NCBI GenBank assembly: GCA_024809215.1 | Contig: JANUBW010000008.1 | Span: 62,001-126,000 of the forward strand | Direction: 5' to 3' | Origin: Niastella sp. OAS944 | Lineage (GTDB): Bacteria; Bacteroidota; Bacteroidia; Chitinophagales; Chitinophagaceae | DNA length: 64,000 nucleotides | Part shown: positions 44,490 through 53,241 of the stretch, one piece after another | Layout: every line of letters begins with the position of its first letter | Numbering within the stretch: position 1 is the stretch's first letter | Made by a program: the position numbers and the translations under genes | Notes under the pieces: generated by a model | Databases searched by the model: none | The model's input: only the letters and a program-made list of their open reading frames with translations | Told to the model about the DNA's origin: nothing

Positions 44490-44730
44490 CGCAAGTTATG
44501 GTTCCAGGTTACAAGTTTCAGGGAAAAGCAAATACAAAAGTTCCCGGATACCAGTTACCGGTTTCCAGGTAATACAAATACAGGTTCCAGGATTCTTTGC
44601 CTTTAAACTGTATTTTGTATTCGCTTTTAGCCTTAGGCCTTCAGCTTTCAGCTGTATTTACCTGGAGCTTGCGGCTTGCAGCCTGTAGCTGTATTCCGTT
44701 TCACGTTTGCCGTTTTACGTTTCACGTTTG
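44490..44730. repeat. Word-repeat spacer 8 (many word classes)
   Basis: Blocks: TCCAGGTTACAAG; TACCGGTTTCCAGG; TTTAGCCTTAGGCC and CTTTCAGCTG; GGAGCTTGCGGCTTGCAG; and at the end CCGTTTCACGTTTGCC with GTTTCACGTTTG. CTGTATT or AATACAG linkers separate the blocks (at least five). Its last word supplies the -33 TTTG of the next promoter. Confidence 0.85.
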
Positions 44731-44757
44731 ATTATCCCATCCAAATGTATAAATTTG
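44727..44757 (+). promoter_or_regulatory. Consensus promoter TTTG-N19-TAAATTTG
   Basis: -33 TTTG at 44727-44730 (end of the repeat spacer) and -7 TAAATTTG at 44750-44757 with 19 bp between, giving a start near 44764. Confidence 0.7.
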
Positions 44758-44773
44758 AAGCTAATATTTGTTG

Positions 44774-45919
44774 ATGTATAGCATGGTTCGTGCTCATAAA
44801 TTGATTGCCTTTGTATCGAACAGCGCGTGGTCGGTGTACAATTTCAGGTTAGATGTGATCCGTGACCTCATGGCAAAGGGTTTTGAGGTAATGGTGCTGG
44901 CACCTGATGATGAGTACTCTGCCGACCTGCAAAAGTGCGGCTGCCGCTTCATTCCGCTTCATTTCAACAATAAAACCAAAAGTTTAACCGCAGACATGGC
45001 ATTTTACCGCCAGTTGCGGGAACTTTATCGCTTACATGCCCCCGATTTTATTTTTCACTACGTGGCCAAACCCAATATTTATGGGTCATTGGCGGCTGCG
45101 GCTGTAGGTATTCCATCGGTAGCCGTAATTACCGGCCTCGGCTATCCGTTTGCCAAACGCAACTGGCTATACCATGTAGTAAAACTGCTATATAAAAGAG
45201 CCCTGCGCAAAACCCGTGAAGTTTGGTTCCTGAACAATGAAGACGCCAAAATATTCATCAACGAACATATTGTAAATATCGAAAAGGTAAAGGTGTTGCC
45301 CGGTGAAGGGGTTGATACTGACTATTTCTCGTTTCCCCAGCGGAGCGCCCGCAAGGAGAATGCACCTTTTACATTTTTAATGAGCACCCGTCTGCTCAAA
45401 AGCAAGGGCATTAGCCTGTATGCCGATGCGGCCCGTATTTTAAAGAAAAAGCATTACGATGTGCGGTTTGAACTGATCGGGTTTTTTGAGCAACATCACC
45501 CCGACAGTATTTCACAAGAAGACCTTGACCGCTGGCAAAAAGAAGGATTGATCCATTACGGCGGATTTGCCAAAGATGTGCGCCCGTTCTTACAACGGGC
45601 CGATTGTTTTGTTTTTCCCTCTTTTTATAATGAAGGTGTACCGCGTTGCCTTATGGAGGCCGCCAGTATGGAGTTGCCGGTAATTACCAGCAATAACCGT
45701 GGTTGCAAAGAAGTAGTGGTAAATGGCAGCACCGGCTTTCTTTGTAATATACACGACCCGTTCGACCTGGCCGATAAAATGGAAAAGATCATTAACCTGC
45801 CTGTTGAAGAACGTTCCCGCCTTGGCCGCAATGGCCGCGCCCTCGTGATCAAAAAGTTCAGTATTAAGAATGTTATAGATGAATATGTGGCTACGTTAAA
45901 CGCCGATTGGGCAGAGTAG
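44774..45919 (+). CDS. Glycosyltransferase family 4 protein
   Basis: A 381-residue GT-B enzyme (ATG at 44774; 44783 is also possible). The N-terminal half has AFVSNSAWSVYNFRLDVIRDL, typical of WcaL/PglA-like GT4 enzymes, and VAVITGLGYPF. The C-terminal donor domain has FLMSTRLLKSKGISLYADAA, then FVFPSFYNEGVPRCLMEAASMELPVI, with the E-x7-E motif, and a VVNGSTGFLCN end. It adds a sugar from a nucleotide donor in the cytoplasm to a lipid-linked glycan. Neighbours are other glycan genes. Confidence 0.9.
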   Translation: MYSMVRAHKLIAFVSNSAWSVYNFRLDVIRDLMAKGFEVMVLAPDDEYSADLQKCGCRFIPLHFNNKTKSLTADMAFYRQLRELYRLHAPDFIFHYVAKPNIYGSLAAAAVGIPSVAVITGLGYPFAKRNWLYHVVKLLYKRALRKTREVWFLNNEDAKIFINEHIVNIEKVKVLPGEGVDTDYFSFPQRSARKENAPFTFLMSTRLLKSKGISLYADAARILKKKHYDVRFELIGFFEQHHPDSISQEDLDRWQKEGLIHYGGFAKDVRPFLQRADCFVFPSFYNEGVPRCLMEAASMELPVITSNNRGCKEVVVNGSTGFLCNIHDPFDLADKMEKIINLPVEERSRLGRNGRALVIKKFSIKNVIDEYVATLNADWAE

Positions 45920-45955
45920 TTAATTTGCTAATTTGCTAATATGCAAATGTGCAGA
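45920..45955. repeat. Word-repeat spacer 9 (TTTGCTAATTTGC)
   Basis: Short spacer of TTTGCTAA / ATATGCAAA / ATGTGC words between convergent genes. Confidence 0.6.
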
Positions 45956-46870
45956 TCAAAATTTCAAATCAGAAAATTTCGATTCTAAGAAAGACAATAC
46001 TCCTGATTGATGAATCTGCTTCTCCCACGTCCAACTACTTAAATCAGGTTGTTCGTAATTGAATGAATTTACATTTTCCCAGGTAAAATTTTTGAGGCCG
46101 GGTTGCAGGTAAAAGTAGTTACCGCCGTATTGTTGTTGAAAGCTTCGCACCCAGGCATAGTCGGTAGTTATAACCGGCATTTTACAAGCCGAATAATCGA
46201 GGAACTTGGCCGAGGTTTGTTGATTGTATGGAACAATATCGGGCATATAATTAATACCAAACCGCGCCTGTTGTATATAGGCATATATTTCCTTATAGGG
46301 TATGGGGCCTTTGAACGTAATGTTCGGTGCTGCAGCATATGCGGCACTTACCTCATTATATGCCCGTGAAAGCACCAGCAGGCTTTGTTCTTTTAATGCG
46401 CCATGCGCAAAACAATTGAACAGTAATTCCAGTTGCCGGCCTTTATCAACTGTACCTATATATACAAAATCATATTGTTTATTTACATCCGGCAATAGGT
46501 GTGCAGTGCCCGATGGAATGCCGTAATTGCGAATACCAAAAGGAATACCATCGTTCAACTGAAATTGTTTTAGTACATACTCATTATTGAAGATGCGGTA
46601 ATCGGGTTTGGTATTGATGAGTTTTTTGACGGTATCTTTTAATTGGCTCAATGGCGGCACCGATGCAGAAGCATATTCATGAATGGTTATCACTTTTTTA
46701 TTGCGGCTGGTATGGCGCCCCATAAAATGCCACTCCACATCGGCCGGTAATTGTTGCTCACCGGGCGAACTCACTACCTGCGTTTTTATATTATGGGCCG
46801 AAAAAAAATCAACATAAGCTATTATCTCGGGCATAAATGCTTTATGTGGATGAATGAAGCTGATAGTCAT
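45956..46870 (-). CDS. GT-B fold glycosyltransferase
   Basis: A 304-residue GT4-like protein, shorter than usual. It starts MTISFIHPHKAFMPEIIAY, has YDFVYIGTVDKGRQLELLF at the start of the donor domain, NITFKGPIPYKEIYAYIQQA, and SAKFLDYSACKMPVITTDYAWV. It is a paralogue of 47113-48033 (same HKAF(M/L)PE start, same ending SGVLxFLESKFxxLKF). Both read leftward with spacer 10 between them. Sugar donor and acceptor unknown. Confidence 0.82.
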   Translation of the reverse strand: MTISFIHPHKAFMPEIIAYVDFFSAHNIKTQVVSSPGEQQLPADVEWHFMGRHTSRNKKVITIHEYASASVPPLSQLKDTVKKLINTKPDYRIFNNEYVLKQFQLNDGIPFGIRNYGIPSGTAHLLPDVNKQYDFVYIGTVDKGRQLELLFNCFAHGALKEQSLLVLSRAYNEVSAAYAAAPNITFKGPIPYKEIYAYIQQARFGINYMPDIVPYNQQTSAKFLDYSACKMPVITTDYAWVRSFQQQYGGNYFYLQPGLKNFTWENVNSFNYEQPDLSSWTWEKQIHQSGVLSFLESKFSDLKF

Positions 46871-47105
46871 TGCAAAATGCTGTTACAGGTTACAAGGTAC
46901 AGGTTACAGGGAATAAAAAATACAGATGCCGGTTACCTGTATTCCAGTTTCCAGGGCTTTAGTTCATGGCTCGCCATTACTTTCAGATTTTCTCCCAGGC
47001 AACGAGGTTCCTGGTAACTGTATTTCCTGGTTACCGGAAACCGGTACCCCAAAACTGCATTTCTTGTAACCTGAAACCTGTAACCTGAAACCTGAAACTC
47101 CACCT
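46871..47105. repeat. Word-repeat spacer 10 (ACAGGTT / AACCTGT inverted arms)
   Basis: Left arm GTTACAGGTTACAAGG, then ACAGGTTACAGGG; right arm TAACCTGAAACCTG twice with TAACCTG between. AATACAG / CTGTATTCC linkers occur between. The arms are complementary, as in spacers 2 and 6. Confidence 0.8.
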
Positions 47106-47112
47106 GATATCC

Positions 47113-48033
47113 TCAAAACTTCAACTCTGGAAACTTCGATTCTAAGAATTCTAACACCCCACTTCGCCGGATCTGCTGTTCCCATGTAAAGCTTTCCACA
47201 TCGGGTTTTGAGTAGGGGAGGCCATTTACCTGCTGCCAGGTAAAGTTGCTGAGGTTGGGGTTCAGGTAAAAGAAATTACCGCCGTACTGTTGCTGAAACT
47301 GTTCTACCCATTCGTATTGCGTGGTAACAATGGGCAGGCCAAGGGCGGCATATTCGAGCAGGCGTATTGAGCTTTGTTTATTAAATGGTTCTTTATCAAT
47401 AACGTAGTTAATGCCAAAGCGCGCCTTTAATATATAGGAGTCCATTGAATTGTAGGGCAGGGGACCCATAAATACAATATTCTGGTACCTGGCATAGGCA
47501 TTTTGCAGGTTTTCGTAATTCTTTCCTATTACCAGAAGGGTGTAGTCTTTCATTTGCCCGGTGCTGAAGCAGTTCAGCAGGTTGTCGATCTGCCGTACGG
47601 GCGAAAGATCGCCGGTATACACAAAATCATATTCCCGTTCATGCAAAAAAGGATCGGTGAGCAGCCAGTGTTCCGGTACGCCAATATCGCGGTAACCAAA
47701 AGGGATCTGATCGTGAAAATTGAGCGTTTTTCGAACATATTCATTTAAAAACAGCCGGAAATCGGGTTGGGCATTAAAAAAACTTTTCCACCAGTTCTTC
47801 CACCAGCGCCAGGGTGGCACCGAGGAGGAGCAATAATCGTGAATTTTATAGATCCCCTCTTTGGGTTTGGTAAGGTCGGCGGGCATCATCCACCACTCAA
47901 CATGGCGGTGCATAAGGCCCAGATCGTTTTTGTTAACCAGCTCACATTTTATATTGTAGCCCGAAAAGAAGCGCTCGTAAGCGTCCATCTCGGGCAAAAA
48001 GGCTTTATTGTTATAAACAAATGCAATTATCAT
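47113..48033 (-). CDS. GT-B fold glycosyltransferase, paralogue of 45956-46870
   Basis: A 306-residue protein related to its neighbour: MIIAFVYNNKAFLPEMDAYE at the start, YDFVYTGDLSPVRQIDNLLN, NIVFMGPLPYNSMDSYI and LLEYAALGLPIVTTQYEWVEQ, and the same ending GVLEFLESKFPELKF. It likely adds a different residue in the same glycan pathway. It diverges from purL, with 144 bp between. Confidence 0.82.
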   Translation of the reverse strand: MIIAFVYNNKAFLPEMDAYERFFSGYNIKCELVNKNDLGLMHRHVEWWMMPADLTKPKEGIYKIHDYCSSSVPPWRWWKNWWKSFFNAQPDFRLFLNEYVRKTLNFHDQIPFGYRDIGVPEHWLLTDPFLHEREYDFVYTGDLSPVRQIDNLLNCFSTGQMKDYTLLVIGKNYENLQNAYARYQNIVFMGPLPYNSMDSYILKARFGINYVIDKEPFNKQSSIRLLEYAALGLPIVTTQYEWVEQFQQQYGGNFFYLNPNLSNFTWQQVNGLPYSKPDVESFTWEQQIRRSGVLEFLESKFPELKF

Positions 48034-48081
48034 GACCTGGTAAATAGGGATAAATTTATCAATTAGATCACAGACTGTTTG

Positions 48082-48089
48082 TACTTTTG
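48082..48089 (+). promoter_or_regulatory. purL: -7 element TACTTTTG upstream of purL
   Basis: TACTTTTG fits TAnnTTTG and gives an mRNA leader of about 80 nt before the ATG at 48178. No clear -33 box. Confidence 0.5.
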
Positions 48090-48177
48090 CGCTTTCTTAA
48101 AAACGCCGGTTGAGTTTTGGGGGAACTATCTCTCGACAGCAAATTAACACTCAATCAGCATTTTACATACAATTAAC

Positions 48178-50412
48178 ATGGAAGTAACAGTAAAAACGGC
48201 TAAACAACTACGTCTTACCGAGGAAGAATTTGAACTGATAAAACAAAAACTCGGCCGTACGCCCAATTTTACCGAATTGTGCGCATTCAGCGGTATGTGG
48301 AGTGAGCATTGCAGTTACAAAAATTCAATTAAGTGGTTGAAAACATTGCCCCGCGAAGGCAAAAAAATGCTGGTGAAGGCTGGTGAGGAGAACGCGGGTT
48401 TAATGGATATTGGCGATGGCTTCGGTGTTGTATTTAAAATAGAATCTCATAACCACCCTTCGGCCATTGAGCCGTTTCAGGGCGCAGCAACCGGCGTAGG
48501 TGGTATTCACCGCGATATTTTTACTATGGGCGCAAGGCCAATTGCCTCGCTCAACTCGCTTCGTTTTGGTAATCTGAAAGAAGCAAAGACCCAGCACCTG
48601 CTGGCCGGCGTAGTACATGGCATTGGCCACTATGGCAATTGCTTTGGCGTACCTACCGTTGGTGGTGAAATTTACTTTGAACAATGTTATCATACCAACC
48701 CCCTCGTAAATGCCATGAGCGTGGGTATAGTTAAGAATGGTGAAACCATTTCAGCAACCGCAAAAGGAATTGGCAACCCCGTATTCTTTGTAGGTTCTGC
48801 AACCGGTAAAGACGGTATTGGTGGCGCTTCTTTCGCTTCTGCCGATATCACTGCCGAAAGTGCCGAAGAATTACCTGCCGTACAGGTGGGCGACCCCTTC
48901 CAGGAAAAGAAACTGCTGGAGGCTTGTTTAGAAGTTATTAAGACCGGCGCCGTAGTAGGTATGCAGGATATGGGTGCCGCCGGTATCATTTGTTCTACCG
49001 CCGAAATGAGCGCCAAAGGCGAAGTAGGTATGCGCATCGACCTCGAGAAAGTGCCTACACGTCAAAAAAATATGAAGGCCTGGGAACTGTTGCTGAGCGA
49101 AAGCCAGGAGCGTATGTTGATGGTGGTTGAAAAAGGCAAGGAAGCTGCAGTTCAGGCTGTGTTCGATAAATGGGACCTTCCATGTTCTGAAATAGGCGAG
49201 GTTACCAACGATGGCATTCTTCATTTCTATATGAATGGCGAATTGGAAGCTTCACTTCCTGCCAATGAATTAGTATTAGGTGGCGGTGCTCCCCAATATA
49301 CCCGCGAGTATAAAGAGCCTGCTTACTTCGAAAAAATAAAAGCTTTCAAAGCCGATAGCATTGAAGTGCCTGCCGACCTGAAGGCAGTGGCTGAGCAACT
49401 TATTACTATTCCAAACATCGCCAACAAACGTTGGGTGTATGTACAATACGATAGCATGGTTGGTGCTGGTACCTCAACAACCAATACGCCTGCCGACGCA
49501 GCAGTTGTTGTTGCTAAACCAACCAATAAAGGCCTGGCGCTTACAACCGATTGTAACAGCCGGTATGTATATGCCGATCCGTTCATTGGTGGTATGATAG
49601 CTGTTTCTGAAGCTGCCCGTAACATTGTGTGCAGTGGTGGTCAGCCCCTGGGTATTACCAACTGTTTGAACTTTGGTAACCCATACGATCCGCAGGTATA
49701 CTACCAGTTTGTATATGCGTTAAAAGGTATGAGCGAAGCTTGTGTGAAATTCGATACCCCTGTAACCGGTGGTAACGTAAGTTTCTACAACCAGAACCCC
49801 GATGGCGCTGTTTATCCAACCCCAACTATTGGTATGGTTGGTTTGTTAGATAGCGTAGATGATAAAATGACCATGGATTATAAACAGGCCGGCGATCAGC
49901 TGTTCCTGGTAGGTACCAGCAGAAGTGATATCAACTCAAGTGAGTACCTGCATAAAATTAAGAATGTGGAGTTCTCACCAGCCCCGCATTTCAACCTGGA
50001 AGAAGAAGCTGCTTTACAAAATAAGATCGCTGAGCTTATCAAAGCCCGTGTTATTGAATCGGCCCACGATACCAGCGAAGGTGGATTGTTCATTGCGTTG
50101 ATCGAATCTTCTTTCAACCGCGGACTGGGCTTCGATGTAAAAGCTGCAAAAGCCGATGTGCGTAAAGATGCATATTGGTTTGGTGAGGCGCAAAGCCGTG
50201 TGGTGGTAAGCGTGAAAGCCGATAAGGTAGAAGCATTCAAAAAAATATTGGGCAATCACCCTTACGAGCAACTGGGACAGGTTACCACTGGTACCGTTAC
50301 TGTTGATGGTAACAATTGGGGCACTGTTCAAAGTTGGAAAGATAAATATGATACGGCTATTGAGAGTTTGTTGGCCGGGCATGAGAGTGAGCATGCGTTG
50401 AGCGCTTTATAA
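48178..50412 (+). CDS. purL: Phosphoribosylformylglycinamidine synthase subunit PurL
   Basis: A 744-residue short-form PurL. It has WSEHCSYKNS, the FGAM-synthase signature near residue 40, KIESHNHPSAIEPFQGAATGVGG, FGVPTVGGEIYFE, GMQDMGAAGIICSTAEM, and a second half (VVVAKPTNKGLALTTDCN, then CVKFDTPVTGGNVSFYNQ). The short form works with separate PurS and PurQ, not encoded in this window. It makes FGAM from FGAR in purine synthesis. Confidence 0.96.
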   Translation: MEVTVKTAKQLRLTEEEFELIKQKLGRTPNFTELCAFSGMWSEHCSYKNSIKWLKTLPREGKKMLVKAGEENAGLMDIGDGFGVVFKIESHNHPSAIEPFQGAATGVGGIHRDIFTMGARPIASLNSLRFGNLKEAKTQHLLAGVVHGIGHYGNCFGVPTVGGEIYFEQCYHTNPLVNAMSVGIVKNGETISATAKGIGNPVFFVGSATGKDGIGGASFASADITAESAEELPAVQVGDPFQEKKLLEACLEVIKTGAVVGMQDMGAAGIICSTAEMSAKGEVGMRIDLEKVPTRQKNMKAWELLLSESQERMLMVVEKGKEAAVQAVFDKWDLPCSEIGEVTNDGILHFYMNGELEASLPANELVLGGGAPQYTREYKEPAYFEKIKAFKADSIEVPADLKAVAEQLITIPNIANKRWVYVQYDSMVGAGTSTTNTPADAAVVVAKPTNKGLALTTDCNSRYVYADPFIGGMIAVSEAARNIVCSGGQPLGITNCLNFGNPYDPQVYYQFVYALKGMSEACVKFDTPVTGGNVSFYNQNPDGAVYPTPTIGMVGLLDSVDDKMTMDYKQAGDQLFLVGTSRSDINSSEYLHKIKNVEFSPAPHFNLEEEAALQNKIAELIKARVIESAHDTSEGGLFIALIESSFNRGLGFDVKAAKADVRKDAYWFGEAQSRVVVSVKADKVEAFKKILGNHPYEQLGQVTTGTVTVDGNNWGTVQSWKDKYDTAIESLLAGHESEHALSAL

Positions 50413-50427
50413 TTTATAAAGGGAAGA

Positions 50428-50580
50428 GTTGACAAGTTAACACGTTGACAAGGAGTTGAAAAGTTGATGGAGGTGATAAAGTTGTTGGAGGGCAGTTAAT
50501 GAGTTAACTGGTTAACGAGTTGACGAGTATTGCAAGCCTCGCGAAATCTTGGTCAATTCACGATTGCCGATTCACGCTTA
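50428..50580. repeat. Word-repeat spacer 11 (GTTGACAAG / GTTAACG words)
   Basis: Repeats AGTTGACAAG, GTTAACACG, GTTGACAAGG, TTGAAAAGTTG, and AGTTAACTGG with GTTAACGAG; then GCAAGCCTCGCGAAATC and GATTGCCGATTCACG, words shared with spacers 4, 12 and 13. Confidence 0.8.
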
Positions 50581-50620
50581 TATGAGCAAGGAATCAATTA
50601 ATCATTTACTATTCTATTAA

Positions 50621-51616
50621 ATGAATAAAGACAGCATCATAGTAGTAACCGGCGCCGCTGGCTTTATTGGCAGCTGCCTTACCGGTTTTTTAAATAGCAA
50701 AGGATATAACCGCCTTATTCTGGTAGACGACTTCAGTAAGATAGAGAAAACACCAAACCTCGAAGGAAAACAATACCAGGAGAAAGTGGAGCGTGAGCAG
50801 TTCTTCGGGTGGCTGGCACAAAATAAACCCCAGGTTGGTTTTATCTTCCATATCGGCGCCCGTACCGATACCACCGAGTTCGATTACTCAATACACCAGC
50901 ATTTGAACGTGGAGTATTCGCAGAAGATCTGGAACTACTGCACCGAAAACAAAGTGCCGGTAGTGTATGCATCTTCGGCTGCTACCTATGGTTCGGGCGA
51001 AGAAGGATACAATGACGACCACGCCATTGTATATTCATTAAAGCCATTGAACCCTTACGGTGTATCAAAGAATGAGTTCGATAAATGGGCCTTACAGCAG
51101 GCAACACAGCCGCCTTTTTGGGCCGGACTGAAATTCTTTAACGTATATGGCCCTAACGAATATCATAAAGGCCGTATGGCCAGTGTGATCTGGCATTCAT
51201 TTAACCAGATCAACAGCCAGGGATTTGTGAAGTTGTTCAAATCGCACAAAGAAGGTTATAAAGATGGCCAGCAGCTGCGCGATTTTGTGTATGTAAAAGA
51301 TGTATTGAAGATCTGTTACTGGCTCATGGAGCAATTTGAAAAAGGCAATGATGTAGCGAGTGGTTTATATAACCTGGGAACGGGCAAGGCCAGGAGTTTT
51401 GAAGACCTGGCAAAAGCTACCTTCAGCGGGTTAGATAAAGAAGCGAAGATCGAATTCATACCAATGCCCGAAGATATTCGCGACAAATACCAGTATTTCA
51501 CAGAAGCGAATATGCAAAAGCTGAAAGATGCCGGTTATTCAGATTCATTTTATTCACTGGAAGAAGGCGTGAATGATTATGTGAGAAATTATTTAGCGAA
51601 GGGTAACTTTTATTAA
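50621..51616 (+). CDS. hldD: ADP-L-glycero-D-manno-heptose-6-epimerase
   Basis: A 331-residue short-chain epimerase. N-terminal TGAAGFIGSCLTGFLNSKG Rossmann loop, FHIGARTDTTEFDYSI specific to the HldD/RfaD family, catalytic Tyr146-x3-Lys150 in NPYGVSKNEFD, and FNVYGPNEYHKGRMASV. It inverts C6 of ADP-heptose for LPS core synthesis. The proC gene follows by 12 bp and may share the transcript. Confidence 0.94.
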   Translation: MNKDSIIVVTGAAGFIGSCLTGFLNSKGYNRLILVDDFSKIEKTPNLEGKQYQEKVEREQFFGWLAQNKPQVGFIFHIGARTDTTEFDYSIHQHLNVEYSQKIWNYCTENKVPVVYASSAATYGSGEEGYNDDHAIVYSLKPLNPYGVSKNEFDKWALQQATQPPFWAGLKFFNVYGPNEYHKGRMASVIWHSFNQINSQGFVKLFKSHKEGYKDGQQLRDFVYVKDVLKICYWLMEQFEKGNDVASGLYNLGTGKARSFEDLAKATFSGLDKEAKIEFIPMPEDIRDKYQYFTEANMQKLKDAGYSDSFYSLEEGVNDYVRNYLAKGNFY

Positions 51617-51628
51617 GTTCGAATTATC

Positions 51629-52432
51629 ATGAACAAGAAAATAGCAATCATAGGTGGCGGCAACCTTGGTACTGCCATTGCAGAAGGACTGATCAACAGC
51701 GGTTTTACCTTACCTGAACATATTCTCATTACCAAACGGAATATTAAAACACTGGCTGCTTTGGAAAAGCGCGGTGTGCTGGTAAGCGATAACAACGAAG
51801 AAGCGGTTCGTTTTGCCGACATGATCATTTTGGCGGTAAAACCTTTTCAGGTAGACGATATTTTAGGAAAACTGCAGTCATTGCTGAACCCCGAAAAGCA
51901 TGTGCTGGTATCGGTGATCACCGGTATTACCATTGGGCATATGCAAAAAGCCGTTGAGAAAAAAGTACCTGTAATACGGGCTATGCCAAACACTGCTATT
52001 GCTATACAGGAAAGCATGACCTGCCTGGCAGGTTCACACGATGTAAGTAAAGATCACATTTCATATATCGAAGACCTGTTCAACCAACTGGGTAAAGCTG
52101 TTTGGATCGATGAAAAGCTGATGGATGCAGCCACTGTATTGGGCGCTTGCGGTACGGCATATGCTATGCGGTACATTCGCGCCAATATTCAGGGGGGTAT
52201 TGAAATAGGTTTCGATGCAGCTACTGCCAGTTTAATTGCCGCGCAAACGGTAAAAGGCGCTGCTGAACTATTATTGCAAAAAGGTACTCACCCCGAGCAG
52301 GAAATAGATAAAGTAACTACCCCTAAAGGTTGTACCATTGCCGGTTTAAACGAAATGGAACACCAGGGTTTCAGTTCATCTCTCATTAAAGGAATTGTTG
52401 CCAGTTATGATAAAATTGCAAAGGATAGCTAA
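51629..52432 (+). CDS. proC: Pyrroline-5-carboxylate reductase
   Basis: A 267-residue ProC, normal length. Rossmann loop IAIIGGGNLGTAIAEGLI at the start, ILAVKPFQVDDI, VIRAMPNTAIAIQESMTCLAG, and the C-terminal signature TVKGAAELLLQKGTHPEQEIDKVTTPKGCTIAG, broken here as TVKGAAELLLQ and VTTPKGCTIAGLNEME. It reduces P5C to proline with NAD(P)H. It follows hldD in the same direction. Confidence 0.95.
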   Translation: MNKKIAIIGGGNLGTAIAEGLINSGFTLPEHILITKRNIKTLAALEKRGVLVSDNNEEAVRFADMIILAVKPFQVDDILGKLQSLLNPEKHVLVSVITGITIGHMQKAVEKKVPVIRAMPNTAIAIQESMTCLAGSHDVSKDHISYIEDLFNQLGKAVWIDEKLMDAATVLGACGTAYAMRYIRANIQGGIEIGFDAATASLIAAQTVKGAAELLLQKGTHPEQEIDKVTTPKGCTIAGLNEMEHQGFSSSLIKGIVASYDKIAKDS

Positions 52433-52689
52433 CAATTCTAAAACTATTCAGGATATTTGCTAAATAATATGTGAGTTATAACGTTAATGTGGCATAGATT
52501 TTATGGTAATATGAAGAATTGATTGTGTTATTGCTACGTAATTGTAAAATTACAGGCACATGTATTCGTAGTTGTACGAATATGATAAAAAAGAATATGT
52601 TTGCTTGCAATTGAAACAAAATTTTCGTTGCTTTGTTGCGCGAAAAATTAAAACCGTACCCCATCAAGGTAATAACCCACTCAACACTT
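52433..52689. other. AT-rich intergenic DNA downstream of proC
   Basis: Very AT-rich with no gene, terminator or repeat I can name. Confidence 0.3.
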
Positions 52690-52863
52690 ATGAAAAAGGA
52701 GCGATTTAGTTTTTTTATCCTGTTTTTTGAAATTGCAGCTATTGTTTTTTTACATTCTGCAAAGAACAGGGACACAGAAAGAAAGAATACTGCAAGCAAT
52801 AGAAAAGCGAACATCACAGCTTCTGCGCAGTTCAAATCTCTTTCTTTAACTAAAGTTAAATAG
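52690..52863 (+). CDS. Small membrane or exported peptide
   Basis: A 57-residue frame from ATG 52690: a short basic start, a hydrophobic helix (FSFFILFFEIAAIVFLHSA) and a charged tail (NRDTERKNTASNRKANITA). No family recognised. A strong terminator lies 55 bp beyond its stop, which argues for a real transcript. Confidence 0.5.
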   Translation: MKKERFSFFILFFEIAAIVFLHSAKNRDTERKNTASNRKANITASAQFKSLSLTKVK

Positions 52864-52917
52864 GTAGCAACAACTATACTCTTACTTTATTGTTTTGATT
52901 TACTTAAGATTACGTCT

Positions 52918-52950
52918 AACCTCCCCGCGCCCCGGGGAGGTTTTATTTTT
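52918..52950 (+). terminator. Rho-independent terminator
   Basis: Stem AACCTCCCCG and CGGGGAGGTT with a short C/G loop, followed by TTTATTTTT. Confidence 0.9.
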
Positions 52951-53087
52951 ACCAGTTCCAGCTCAAAAAATGCCATTTTAGCTTTCAAGTTATTGGTTTT
53001 AACCACTTTTTAATGCTGCCCGCCCTGAGTAAGCCAGGGTTTTCCACACCCTAAAAAATCACGCTTTTCTGGCGCAATAATTTGCCG

Positions 53088-53095
53088 TAACTTTG
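53088..53095 (+). promoter_or_regulatory. pyrG: -7 element TAACTTTG upstream of pyrG
   Basis: Fits TAnnTTTG. The mRNA would carry a leader of about 140 nt including a palindromic stem, a place where attenuation by CTP could act; that is speculation. The -33 box is weak. Confidence 0.5.
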
Positions 53096-53241
53096 CACGA
53101 CCTCCCGGAATTATTTTCCATTAAGAGTTTTAAATATCCGCTGGTCAAATAGGGATTAATCAATTAATCAATGATTGTTGTAGGACGTTGGTTTAACGTC
53201 GGTCGTAGTTAAAAACGAACTGAAATAAATAACCATAAATT

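Larger units (their letters stand above)
52864..53241. other. Region upstream of pyrG
   Basis: Holds the terminator at 52918, the promoter at 53088 and a leader of about 140 nt with a small hairpin (GACGTT-GGTTT-AACGTC, about 53184-53200). No gene. Confidence 0.5.
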
